Assembly (NCBI GenBank): GCA_030141605.1
Contig: JAQGDQ010000068.1
Location: 560,001-624,000 of the forward strand
DNA length: 64,000 nucleotides
Source of the DNA: Tubiluchus corallicola
Lineage: Eukaryota > Priapulida > Priapulimorpha > Priapulimorphida > Tubiluchidae
Direction: 5' to 3'
The notes beneath the pieces were generated by a model. The model did not search any database. It was not told the DNA's origin and worked only from the letters and a program-made list of their open reading frames with translations. This document shows positions 10,534-26,115 of this stretch, piece after piece. The position numbers and the translations under genes were made by a program. Position 1 is the stretch's first letter; each line of letters opens with the position of its first letter.

Positions 10534-13401
10534 ACAGATGTGTGCCAAACGTTGAAACGATGATTATCTGCGTGTAGTTTTGCAGTAAATCATTATTTGC
10601 AAACGTCTAATTCGTCTAATTTATTTGCTTTACTAACCGTGGAAAACTGCAAGAAATGTTTGGAAATGCTGAACGGACATTATCATATCTTAATGCCTTA
10701 AAGTATGTCTATTTTAGGTCCGTTTATGTTACAGTTTTTTCACAATTTATGCGTTTTCACAACCTTCTGGCTTTTTTCATGCAAACAATAGCTCCGCAAT
10801 AGTCTAATCATTCCGAAAATATTCAACTCATGTAGTAAGATTTTTACAGCAGCCACAGATGGCGCTGCAATCCTATGCGCAGCATTTTAATAGCAAATCT
10901 AGAAATAAACGAAAATTGCATAATAATTATAACATTCTATAAAAATACCATAGTCTATAATTGAACTCAAAATGAAGTAGAATTTTTAAGGAAAAGGTTT
11001 AATTTGTTATTTTAACGTGGAAATCAGATATTTGCTAAAATGAAAACATTTACTTCCCCAATGCTGATAAAAAGTTGGCAATTATGAATTAGCAACAGCG
11101 ACGGCAACGGTATGGCGGTATAGAGATCTCAATAGGTCTCAGAGCATGATTTCTCTATCTGGTTCTGATAAGTACAAATAGCGCAAGAACCGCATGGTTT
11201 CACAACCACAGCTCTGAACCTTCTTGCCAAAAAGGATAGCAATAACCACGTTAGATTAATAAAAACGTGAATCCAAGTGTTGTGAATTTGCCATTGACTG
11301 CTTTACAAGGTTGACGGTCTCGCTAAGAAATGCCAAAGCTTTAATTTAGAAGTCATTGCCCTGTGTTTTCCTTCAGCTGACTTTTTATAGCACACATGCG
11401 TTTGATAAAAGTCCAAAATGGCACTTTCTGAGCAACATGGGCTGGAAATTTTGCGAACATTTGATGCTGAAGCCAAACAGGGGCCGGCTTTGTGATGTGA
11501 GAAAACACTTGGAAATAATTTAACTTTTCATTGCCATTTAATCGTTGGAGTACGTTGTAAATATATTTTGTGGAAGTTGAATTCATGTCATTGCTCCAAG
11601 TTTTAATCTGCGTAGAATTATTTGCATCAAATTTGCATGCACGTGGAAAAACATGGGAAAAGTGCCTTTATTGCTGGTTAATTTTAGGTGGTGTTCGTGA
11701 TGGCGGAGTAATAAGATAGGAATGTTTTTATAAAAGCGTAAAATTAATGAAAAATGTTGTAAAATTAATTTTAATTTAATTAACACATTAAAAACATTAA
11801 AAGGTGAATTTAATTGAACAGTTTGAGTATTGTGGCCGAGAAGCCTAGTGAGGCGATCAATGTATAACGGTATGAAATTCATCAACCTGCCTAGTAACTC
11901 ATTGCCTTGTAAGCAGTTACCATAACTACAAGCGGGTTCTGTCCTTTGACCAGTACTGAAAGAACTTCTCCAGCAAATTGTTCACCTGGCAACCAGTTAC
12001 GTAGCAACTCGTTATCTAGCAACCACTTTCCCCAGCAGGCAGTGGCGATGTGTAGCCAGTTCTGCACATAAAGTATTGTTCCCGCTGTGTTTAAACTAGA
12101 TGTGTTATTTATGTTATAATCTCTTTTTATGGTCACTATCTGTTAATAAGTATATTTACACTACACAATACTTGTTAATATGTGGACTGGAACGTTGAAC
12201 TTTTCTGCGAAAATTAATTAAATTAATAAACAAGAACAAGACTAAGTTTTCTATTATTTTTTCCTACGGTCGTGGCGTTGTTGTTTTTTTGGTAGCAGGG
12301 GCAACGGTGACGGTAGTGACATATTTAAAAATCATGAAAATCTAAAACTTGCAATAGACTTGTACCATGCCATTGGCATAATCGAAATATGTCAAGACGT
12401 TAAAAGTCGAGTAAAATTTCAAACTTCTGAAACATTACCTATGCCAAATTACAAGGCAGACTGTATGCAGACCTCACAAAATGATTTGTAAAATACACGC
12501 CCATTCTAGCCTTGACTTTTGCCTTTTGATCCAAACTCAGTGTATGTCTACAACCGGAAATGACTATATTTGTATCAGAATTAGTTGTTAACATTCCATG
12601 CGCTTTTGATTTAAAACTATCACAATAAACAAAAGGCAGACACATGGAGTTTATTATAGACAGGCTTCCATAACTGAACAACTTATTCTGTGGGTTCAAA
12701 GCCGTTCAAAGCTATGCGCGCTTATTCCTCGATTTTTCACTCGACACTTTGAGTTAGCTCTTCAGTTTGGTCTTGAGAGGGACAGTTTATGAAATTAATA
12801 TCGGCGAGCAGACAATCATTTAATGAATTAATCGTTTCCAGTAATTTGTAAGCTTTTTAATACTGCGTGTTATTCACTTTTCATGATTAAACTTCAATAG
12901 AATTTCGTCACTTATGTGAATAACTATCTATGCCACTCAAATGCTGAGTGGCAAATGCTGCTTAAGCAAGGAAATGTCATTAGACTTAAGTTCCTATGAT
13001 TAGAGTACCAGTACTTTCTTACAAACATATTAGTGATATATCATTTCGGGTATCGCAATTTGCATAAAAAAATAATATGCACGCCATCAAGCCTAGTCAT
13101 CCAGCTACTATAGGTTTCAGAGCTCGTGGCTTATAGTCATTGTATCTGACGCATTTGGACTACTTGGTACAAAGTTTCCAGAAGAATACATGGAACAATT
13201 TGCAGTTCATCTGATTATTGCTGTGTCATATCTTTAATTATAATGTTTAGTTGAATGAGCCTGTGTCAAGTTAACATGCTTCCCCTGTTCATACCCATTC
13301 AAACTGAGTAGTGCACTTTTTAAATTACCAACTAGATTCTACTTAGTGATTAACGTCGTAATGACGTACTCATTTTCAACAACTTCGGATTCCAGTTCTG
13401 A
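10534..13401. other. Long intergenic stretch, no gene recognised
   Basis: ORFs of up to 100 codons on the minus strand at 11353-12136 lack recognisable motifs and have AT-driven composition. Around 11960-12035 a short word (GCAACCAGTTACGTAGCAAC and variants) recurs. Confidence 0.5.
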
Positions 13402-13626
13402 GTCAGCCGATATGCCGCCAGCCGCATGAGAGGATTACCGCCTAACGTGACGCGACAGTTCGGTGACGAGAAAGCAGTAGCTTCTCCTGATGACCCCCGG
13501 CAGCTACCACGTGAAGCCGCGCACAGTGCTGGCAAACGCGAAGCCAGCACCACAATGCAAACGCTCGGTCGCTTCGCCAGGAAAATGGGCAAAGAATTCA
13601 GTGATAATGCCCGTTCATGTATATAG
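13402..13626 (+). CDS. Small unassigned ORF or terminal exon, GC-rich
   Basis: The frame is open from 13402 with a Met at 13426 (66 codons from there). The product is hydrophilic and charged and ends LGRFARKMGKEFSDNARSCI, a basic amphipathic-looking C-terminus. The stretch is visibly richer in GC than its surroundings, and AATAAA (13668-13673) follows the stop by about 40 bases, as expected for a real 3' end. AG dinucleotides at 13401-13406 could be a splice acceptor, making this a last exon. I do not recognise the family. The antisense ORF at 13350-13730 is probably a shadow of this one. Confidence 0.35.
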   Translation, partial: VSRYAASRMRGLPPNVTRQFGDEKAVASPDDPRQLPREAAHSAGKREASTTMQTLGRFARKMGKEFSDNARSCI

Positions 13627-13667
13627 GATACTAGCTTAGAATGTTGACGTTTAGTCAATTGGATTTG

Positions 13668-13673
13668 AATAAA
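13668..13673 (+). terminator. Polyadenylation signal AATAAA
   Basis: About 40 bases after the stop of the small ORF ending at 13626; canonical hexamer. Confidence 0.4.
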
Positions 13674-13788
13674 GTGGCAATCTGTTTTAGTGTGACATAG
13701 ACTGATGGTCAAGTTATTATGTGATCGCACAGTGCAAGTTGAATGCTACTGTTTAGCGTTTCGTACCTTTTCTTCTTAAGATTTGACC

Positions 13789-14094
13789 TCATGGGTTTCG
13801 TACTTTCAGCCTAGTTTCTCGTAATGTAGCTTTAACGCCTGAGTGGACCTCGTAGTTCAAACCGCCTTCGTTTAGGCAAATAATATCAGTGCAAAGTAAG
13901 GGCGTACACATATGCATTGCAATCTGCACCAAAGAAGTGCGCGAGTCTGTGCGATTCATGTGGACGATTCGGTATGCGTCTTTACACGTTTGATGTGGAA
14001 CATTTGAACCATCCGGTGTGCGAATCGTCCTGCGTGCCATCAGGTATTGCAGTACGTCGGTGTCTGTGGTGCTTTGTTGATTGACTTCTTTCAT
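13789..14094 (-). CDS. Small unassigned ORF, 101 codons, convergent to the previous one
   Basis: Starts ATGAAAGAAG at 14094 and ends at 13789 on the minus strand. A TTTTATAATTA box about 45 bases upstream of the ATG resembles a TATA element. The product is soluble, with no signal peptide or membrane segment, contains four Cys and many charged residues, and includes YLMARRTIRTPDGSNVP. GC is higher than the flanks. The family is not recognised; it could equally be a chance ORF in an old transposon. Confidence 0.3.
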   Translation of the reverse strand: MKEVNQQSTTDTDVLQYLMARRTIRTPDGSNVPHQTCKDAYRIVHMNRTDSRTSLVQIAMHMCTPLLCTDIICLNEGGLNYEVHSGVKATLRETRLKVRNP

Positions 14095-14689
14095 TGCTAC
14101 AAAAAGTAACGTTTGTCTGTCCCGATAATTATAAAACGTTAGACCAGGAGCACAGAAGATTTAATCGATATTGTGTGGGCCAAAGTAATTTAATGTCCAT
14201 ACTGCTTTTTTACCTTTGTAAATTAAAGGACAAATTTTCCTGATGGAAATGAGTGTGGCCTTACCCTCCCCCCCCCCCATTGATTTTATTGGGTGACCGA
14301 AGTGACACTTATTCAAGTAGACAGCGCCAAATCTAAAATCTCTGCTAAATGATGCGCAGTTATTTAATTTTACCTTAACAGATAACATACCACGACAGCT
14401 ACTTCCAAAGTGGTTTTCTCGGAGGGTTACAAATTTGGCATTTATTCAAGTTTCAAAGGGCCAAGGCTGAAACTTGCATCAATAGCGTCCCTGTAACGTT
14501 GCCAACATAAAACTTCTCATGACAGCATTTTTTGTACTATTGTCAATTAAGGCTTTGTTTGGTTGTTCCCATTGTTGTGTTGTCATTTTCTCAGTAGTTT
14601 TCACTATTGAATAGATCTATTTTGTATGTTTATTTGGTATGTAACGAATCCCATAAATGTAGTTCTTTGGAAAATTTGCCAAATTCATC

Positions 14690-14800
14690 ATTCATAATCT
14701 AAATATCAAGATTATTATTAATTATGACACAACTCACAATAAATTAAATTTTAAAACCAAGCTTTTTCACATTCCCTGTTTTCAAATTTCAAACTAATTG
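14690..14800 (-). repeat. tRNA-SINE tail fragment, minus strand
   Basis: Contains the inverse of the tail seen at 1.5 and 7.7 kb (AATATCAAGATTATTATTAAT and AATTAAATTTTAAAACCAAG). The tRNA-like head is not recognisable. Confidence 0.45.
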
Positions 14801-15540
14801 TCAAATTCGTCAACCAACTACATTTGTTTTACTAAATAAATGTAAATATATTATTAATTTTTACGGTGTTTCAAGTTCACTTTGTGTTTCTTTACGTTTT
14901 ACATTATGTTCCTCACGTTTCATGTCAGACAGCAGACAATGAAATTTGCCAAAATGTAACCATTTTAGCAAATAAAAAAGATGTCTCCCATGAATGTCAA
15001 CTTGATATTCGCGTGCAATAAAACTTGGGAGAGAGGCTTGTATTATAAAACTGTGAATGCGGCTGCAAAAAAGTAGAGTTATAATAACATTTATTGTCCT
15101 TAAATTTCAGATAGATCTAAGGTTTTGTGGATAGAAAATTTCCTTTTTGTGTATTGAAAACTTCCTTGCTTTTATTTATTAGCTATAACAGCAAAAATAC
15201 TGTCATTATTTGTAACATCACAATTGTTATCTTCACAAGAATTTTATTAGTATAAGTCAAATTTTAACCATTGGAAATTAAATATTGTCATAAGATTTTT
15301 TATACTTTACTCAGGTAAAAAAGCAGCAGGGGCAACCAAATCTTTGCCCCCCCCTCCAAAAAGAACTTGAATAAGCCTTCTGGGGTCCTGGACTGCGTAT
15401 TTTTTGCCGACAATTATTATTACGTCATCTCGAGCTCGACAGAGCGTTTTTAAAAGATTATATTTACGTATTAATATTCTGACTCGAAACAGACGTTGGC
15501 CTAATGAACAATTTTTTCTGCTGATGAAGATGCCTTAGCT
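14801..15540. other. Intergenic, no gene seen
   Basis: AT-rich, with a C-rich run near 15346. No coding signal. Confidence 0.5.
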
Positions 15541-15552
15541 GACGATGATGAC

Positions 15553-15623
<71 letters not shown>

Positions 15624-15633
15624 CGACGACGAC

Positions 15634-15665
<32 letters not shown>

Positions 15666-15667
15666 CG
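15541..15667. repeat. (GAT)n microsatellite with GAC interruptions
   Basis: About 125 bp of GAT with blocks of GAC. The apparent poly-Ser ORF on the minus strand is an artefact. Confidence 0.9.
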
Positions 15668-19924
<4,257 letters not shown>

Positions 19925-20368
19925 ATGAGCACAACCGATGTATCGAACGTTGAAATCAAAGAAACAGAACGGAAACCTAACGTCTTTATTTTTCCAAATG
20001 GAGACAAATATGAAGGGGACTATGTGGAGATAGAAGGCGAAGGCATAGAAAGGCTTGGCTATGGAACACACTATGGAAAGAATGGCTCAACCTGGCAGGG
20101 GCACTGGGTGGAAGACAGACTTGTTGGTGAAGGATCATTTCATTTATGTGGATGCACGTACACAGGAGAATTCAAGAACGGCTTGTTTCACGGTCAAGGC
20201 ACGTACAAATGGCCAAATGGTGTCCAGTACAGAGGTACTTTTATAAATAACAGATTTGAAGGAGAAGGGCAAATGACAGACACAGATGGACGTGTCTGGA
20301 CTGGAAAGGTCATGAGAGATATAGCCACGGCTCTACAGCTGCAGTTGGATGTAGTCACGTTACCTTAA
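19925..20368 (+). CDS. MORN2: MORN repeat-containing protein 2
   Basis: 147 residues, intronless here. MORN repeats of the form YxGxFxNGxxHGxGxYxxPNG are clear: FPNGDKYEGDY (about 24-34), then a more divergent one with TWQGHWVEDRLVGEG, then TYTGEFKNGLFHGQGTYKWP, then QYRGTFINNRFEGEG, ending near WTGKV. The last 80 residues match the arrangement of vertebrate MORN2, including its closing segment after the final repeat (T-D-x-x-G-x-x-W-x-G and a short Leu-rich tail). The N-terminus is longer than the short human form. MORN2 is reported to act in LC3-associated phagocytosis and in sperm/acrosome biology; those roles are family knowledge. No signal peptide. Confidence 0.8.
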   Translation: MSTTDVSNVEIKETERKPNVFIFPNGDKYEGDYVEIEGEGIERLGYGTHYGKNGSTWQGHWVEDRLVGEGSFHLCGCTYTGEFKNGLFHGQGTYKWPNGVQYRGTFINNRFEGEGQMTDTDGRVWTGKVMRDIATALQLQLDVVTLP

Positions 20369-20513
20369 CGATAAAACAATTGATAATTGCTTATAGGATG
20401 AGAACTACGTATACTGTTTCACTATGGGCCTATGATATTTTATTGATTTTTTTTCTGCTAGAATTAATAAGTTATATTACATCCACCGCGCATGTTGCAG
20501 TTTAATAAAATTC

Positions 20514-20532
20514 CTAAATTATATTTAATAAA
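20514..20532 (+). terminator. MORN2 polyadenylation signals
   Basis: Two AATAAA hexamers (20514-20519 and 20527-20532) about 150 bases after the MORN2 stop. Confidence 0.55.
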
Positions 20533-23500
20533 AATTGTATTAAATTACTTTTGCGTGACTCCTACTACTGACAACTAGGCCGAAAGCCTAGTCATGAATA
20601 AACTCATTTTTCTGGCATAAGTCTTAACTTGTGACATATCTCAAGAAATTGTTTATGGTATGTCAATGTGATTTGTTAAAGGGAAAGAAAGGGGAATTTT
20701 CAAATTTGTTCCAAGAACCTTTCCACACAAAGTTATATCACTCCGCGTTACACTTACATGTTTTTGAAAGACTTGTGCAACTGAAAAAGAAAATTCTTGG
20801 TAATTTAAAATGTTTGTACCTACTAATGAAGTGTCATTGACTCACTATCCCAGTGCGCACCACAAAACGTCACTGGCCTACCCAAATACTATTTATTTTA
20901 CAGACAACATAAAGTAATTTATACTTTTGCTTTATTAGTGAAGTGTGCGTGCGTTTTCGCACTTTATTCCCTGTTATTTAAACTTGCTTCAACGGTTGTC
21001 CCCGGGTTTGTTTTCAAGTTTATACAGCGTTGCTGCTAATTCAAGTTCAGTGCACAATCAGACAGCATGTAGGTGATACAAAATTTCAAGACAATTTTTT
21101 CGCATAGTGAAATAATTGTTTTCGGGTGCTTTAGCAATTTTGTCTTTGTGTTTATTTTAATTGTGCAGCCTAGCGATATCGCTTTTAGAACTTCAAGCTG
21201 CGTCTTAGCTTTTAGGCCTAATTACTATAAGTGTGTCTTGCCACTTACTTGTAAGATCTACTAACGGTATTATTTTTAAAGATATGAATTGTACTATCAA
21301 GTCGACTCACATTCTGTCATTTGTAGTGTAGGTCTAAATCTGCTACGTGCATAGTATTCTAGAATATATTGTATTATTTCATCCCCTGAGGTTCTTTTTG
21401 AGGTATATTGGAAAAATCGAATGCCTTAAACGAAATAGGTACAATAAAATTTATCTGCAGAAATGTATCATTACATTTTCGAAGCACTGTATTTATCTGC
21501 AACGTAAAGCAATATTGCAACTTATTGCTTCGTTTATGGGCGCCCTAAATTAAATTACTTTTTCGGCATTTCCCAAAAGACTGTGCAGGGAGAGAAGCTA
21601 ATGTTGAAGAAGAAAGTATACCTTCAAGAAAGTGCTCTAATATTAACAGAGGATAATGTATAGGCCTTGTGAAAGTCATGTTTAAAGTTGTAGATCACTC
21701 ACTTTGTAGAACAAGAATAAAAGACTATACTGCATATATGTGTTTATTAAAGTGTTTATTAAACTACATACATATAAGTAGAATGACTGCTGCACTGAAC
21801 ACTGAGAATGGGAGTGTCCTGCACTGAACACTGAGAGTTAGACAGTGACTAGACTGTAAAACCAGTCAGTATATATAGGTATAGGTGACTATGCATACTT
21901 GTACAGGCTTCACAAAACCAGTACTTTAAATTAGGGAGAGATCCAGTAAATGCACCGTACAATTATACTGGGGTAAGTAGTTGGTAGAGTAACAGGATTA
22001 GTTCATAGATAGCAGCACCTGAAAAATGTACAATTACAACTTCCACAGGCCTAGTCAGTTACAAATCATTATGTTAGCTTGTAATTTCTACGCGTGCCTG
22101 GAAAGAAAATCACATAGCTAGTTAGGCTATGTTACTAGTTAGGCTATGTTACTGCAATGTAATTAATCCCGTTGCAGGTGTTCATCAGGAAAAACTACAT
22201 CCAAAAACGCTTATTTGGTCCCATGTTAAATATTACGCGTCTGAAATGCCTGCACCTTGTTTACCTGAAATGGGGTTAATGTGACTGAGTTGTGTATAAC
22301 CAAAACAATATTAATCTGTCCAAATAAGTTTATACTTCAGTTATCCACGTGCCCAGTTAAGTTATTTTATCCCGCTTAGATACAGGCTTGGTCCTGCGAG
22401 TCCATTATGGCCTTTATGGGAATGCCAAGCAAGACTACTTATGACTGCCGAACGATGATCGAACGTTGAAAATGAGTCAGTAAGACAAATTGTCAGATCT
22501 GTCATCCGAGAACCTTATACAAGCGCTCCATGCAGCAAAAAAGTAGTAGGGTGAGCCATTGGTATTGTGGCGGAAAAATTACCGGCAATTTTTAAACTGG
22601 AAAAGAGGTCTCTTCACGAATACTCACATCAGTGTGGTGTGACCCATGACTATGGTCAAAATGCAGTCTTCCGGAAGAAGTCCATAACACAGCCATACAA
22701 GATTAGCATCTTTAACAAAACGTCTTCCCTACAGCATAAGTCCCAGACATTTGTCTAATCAGAAGCCTTCGTAGCCAAACATTTCGTATATGTACTAAAA
22801 AGACTGACAGGCGCGGCAATAGCCTCAGAAGGAATTTAGAAGTATTCTATTGACAATGAATTTAGGAGTATTCTAATGAAAGTCTCTATCTGAAATAGTA
22901 CACCTACTGTAATACTTTTGGTCTAAAAATGTTTATACAAACACTATCGCTGATCTCTAGAACAATCTCTCACAAGGAGTTGAGAACTTGAGACAGATAG
23001 GTGTGTTAAAGACCGCGGCTAGAATTTGCCTTGGGGTACACCTAGCGAGACAGTTTGTAATGATTAGTCGTAGCCATCATTGGCCAAACCTTTTAGTCAG
23101 TAAGGATAATATACCGAAACGGGTTTCAACTGACTCCAGCTATCATTGCAATAAAGTGGATAATAACTGTGACAGCTTGCTGATCTGCTTTCACTCGTGG
23201 CCTCACCATGCACATACATTGTAATCCTGACTGAGCATGTATATTTTGTTTTTGATGTTGCTAAATAAATTAACATCTATCTACACCAGATAGGGTATTT
23301 GAAAACTACTGCACTAAAAACCATAAAAGAAGAATCAATGAACTTTCTTATACTGTTGTTGATAAGGCATAAATAGTTAGCACATGATTTCATTTTTCAA
23401 AGAGACCCGTTGCTAAAATGGCTTGTAGTATACTCAACATGTTACTCACCTTTTGCCAATGAAGTCCATTGTCATGGGATTTCATACAGGACATGTAATT

Positions 23501-24408
23501 ACACGAAGATTAGGGGTTTATTGGAAAACTTCTATGGGCTCAGATTAAACCTGCAGTATTTTATTGCAATAATCTCACTGATTCGCGCGGAAAATTTATA
23601 ACACGTGAACATTATTAACCTGCCTTGCAGCTACAATTTACGATGCGCTTCTCGATTTCGTGGCGTTAAATCTGAGCAGTGAAACCCAACACAACCATGC
23701 TAGCATGTTCGTAATTTAGACAGGACTCGAGGATAAAAATAATAAGCAGCAAAAACCACCAGCATCCTTTTGTAGTACGTTGGTTTTGTTGAATTCAACT
23801 TCCTGCTTCTACGCCTACCTTAATTAATCATTTCTCATTATAATATATGTTAATATGTCACAAATGCCAGAAGCCTGCTCAGTATAATAGATGCGTGGAA
23901 GTGAAAGCTATAGTGGAGAGGCACCATTTTGCTTGTTGATCTGTTTGTTTGATGTGATTGTACCACGAGTACGAATAAAAATTATATATATATATATATA
24001 AACAATATAAACAAACAAAACTCCGAACATTGTAAGCTAATATAGTAATAGATATTCTACTAAAATATTTAATTTTATTTATATCGAGTTTTCGATACTT
24101 AAACTATATATCGTCTTTAGGTATTCAAATGATTAAAACAATACAAACAATTGCAGAAACAAAAAAGAGAAACAAAATAAGAGAAACACGATAAGGGGAA
24201 CAAAATTACAATACATTTAACAGACAGTTGTAGTAAAACATAATGTATCTAAAAAATCAAATGGACGTGGTAAAAGCAAATGCTTCTTTATATGCTTACA
24301 TATTTTTTTTCGCTTTGACCAATACCTATTACCATTGCAAAACTCCACCAACAGTGATTATAAACTAAAATGTCCCGTATAAAATATAATTGTTTTTTTT
24401 ATTTTTAG
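20533..24408. other. Intergenic or 5' intron of GPCR paralogue B, no exon recognised
   Basis: The first exon of paralogue B (start codon and extracellular N-terminus) should lie upstream of 24409, but I could not identify it. Small duplications are visible (CTGCACTGAACACTGAGA twice near 21790-21835; TAGTTAGGCTATGTTACT twice near 22116-22150) and a TA tract near 23983-24000. ORFs of up to 78 codons show no motif. Confidence 0.4.
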
Positions 24409-24476
24409 GACTTGTCTACATAGAAATTTCTCTACTTGTTGTGATCATGATAATGGGTACTTTAGGAAACATACTG
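24409..24476 (+). CDS. GPCR paralogue B, TM1 exon
   Basis: A 68-bp exon bounded by a strong acceptor (poly-T, then TTTTTAG) and a consensus donor (CTG|GTAAGT). Frame: two bases finishing a codon, then 22 codons ending MGTLGNIL, the TM1 signature with the conserved Asn 1.50 (GN). It ends in phase 0 and joins exactly to the phase-0 exon at 48224, giving GNILVIRIIM, a normal TM1 end. The donor, acceptor and motif agree, so the assignment is strong although the exon is tiny. Confidence 0.85.
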
Positions 24477-25256
24477 GTAAGTATAAAACCCATTTATAAA
24501 ATCCTGCTGTGATCGATTATCACTTTAAATTAAACAGTAGAGAAATAGCCTGCTTGCACCAGCAATAAAAAGAGTAGCTGTGTTTAGAGATGATTGTAAG
24601 TTTTACTTCTGTCCTTTTCTTCTTTTTTTAGAAAAATGTAACACTATACTAGAATCCATTGATCAGGGTTTTCTTCACTAGAAATAAAATAAACGGGGAA
24701 CAATAAATAGCAATGATTAAAATGCACATGCAATGAAACGCAATAAAGGCCTTAGCAACACAAAATTAACACATTCAACTTGTAGGTATGTAAAATAAAT
24801 ACTTTTATTATTCGCAGCATGACAGCATATACACAGGAATACATGCAAATCCGAATCTGGAACCATTCTAATAAAAATATATGAACTGCTTTGTTAGGGA
24901 GTTGGGGTTAGGGGGGGGGGTAATCGTATGATTACGTTCATTTCGGCGGTAGGTCAATTTGGTTAGTCAGATTTTTGGGAAAGATGAAGTAATGTACTAT
25001 GTTAAGACCTTCCACCTGCGACTTGATGTTCTTTAAAGGAAACTAGGACAATTTTTCAGACCGTATCTGATTTTGACATATGGTCTAAAATATATATTTT
25101 ATTACCTAGAATGATTAATGCCAAAATGATCTTTGAAAATTAAATTTCCACTTAGCTCAAAGAACGGCTGGCAATTGTAGCTTGTAATGACGTCACAACT
25201 TGGAATATCCAACGGTAGACACTTTACTTTTCGTACGCGTTTCCGAACTCGAAAAT

Positions 25257-25470
25257 ACGGCGCGTTCGACTAGCAAGTTTTCTCTTGTGAGTTATTTCTA
25301 GTAAATGCGAACGACTGCGAGTTATGTCGCTGGTTTTTGCAAACTCCCGAGAGTTGCTGCGAGTTCATCCCGACAGTAAGCGTGAGTTGACACTCAGCGA
25401 AACTCGCGACAAAGCCATTCACACTTGCGAGTTTGCTCTCAGAGAAAACTCGCTAATCTGAGCACGCCGT
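25257..25470. mobile_element. Short TIR element, family of 53664-54208
   Basis: 214 bp. The left end ACGGCGCGTTCGACTAGCAA and the inverse of the right end (ACGGCGTGCTCAGATTAGCG) match each other and the ends of the element at 53.7 kb; both continue GAGTTTTCTC. The interior repeats GCGAGTT and its complement. There is no ORF, so it is non-autonomous. No clear target duplication. Confidence 0.7.
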
Positions 25471-25986
25471 AAGAATGAGACACCAAAAATCAACACATTC
25501 TAAAGTACAAATTCTAAGGAAAGACAAAAGAAATTAGGTTTCCGCGATAATAATTCTTTAAATGAAAATAATTGTTGGAAACAAATAACCAGCAATGCAG
25601 CCTATAATCATTTTATAGTGGTATGCTGTATGACTACCATGCTCTGGTAAACCCTTTTACCTGTACAAGTTGCGCTTGATGTCATTATGAAGCCTAATTT
25701 CGTCTGAATGTCGCTGATTCAATTTGCACGCAATCATTCCATTCGGTTAGTGGTATTCATAGCGCTCTATGGCGTTCAAAGCCAGTACTAAATTATAGGT
25801 CAAGCCTCTCTTCTGCAGAAAATTGACTTCTGAAAGAGGAAAAACGATGATGACGAAAGCAATGAAAACCTATGTTATTTTGCAAGCAACGAAGCCAGTG
25901 AAGTAACTGTGCACACCAAATTGGTTTTGTCGTAACAGACTTTTGCAAAGCAAAGGTTTTCACTTTCATTTACCAGTAGGAATGGC

Positions 25987-25987
<1 letters not shown>

Positions 25988-26045
<58 letters not shown>

Positions 26046-26115
26046 TTCTCTTTCTCTCTCTTTCTTTCTTTCTTTCTCTTTACCTCTATCTCTCTCTCTG
26101 TGTCTCTCTCTCGCT
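25988..26115. repeat. (CT)n microsatellite with imperfect pyrimidine tail
   Basis: About 50 bp of pure CT, then CTTT and CT mixtures. The Leu/Ser/Phe ORF over it is an artefact. Confidence 0.92.

Noticed and set aside
22567-22758. Candidate 5' exon of GPCR paralogue B
   Set aside because: The ORF is open for 63 codons but is not followed by a phase-1 donor that would fit the exon at 24409, and it has no N-glycosylation-rich extracellular look.
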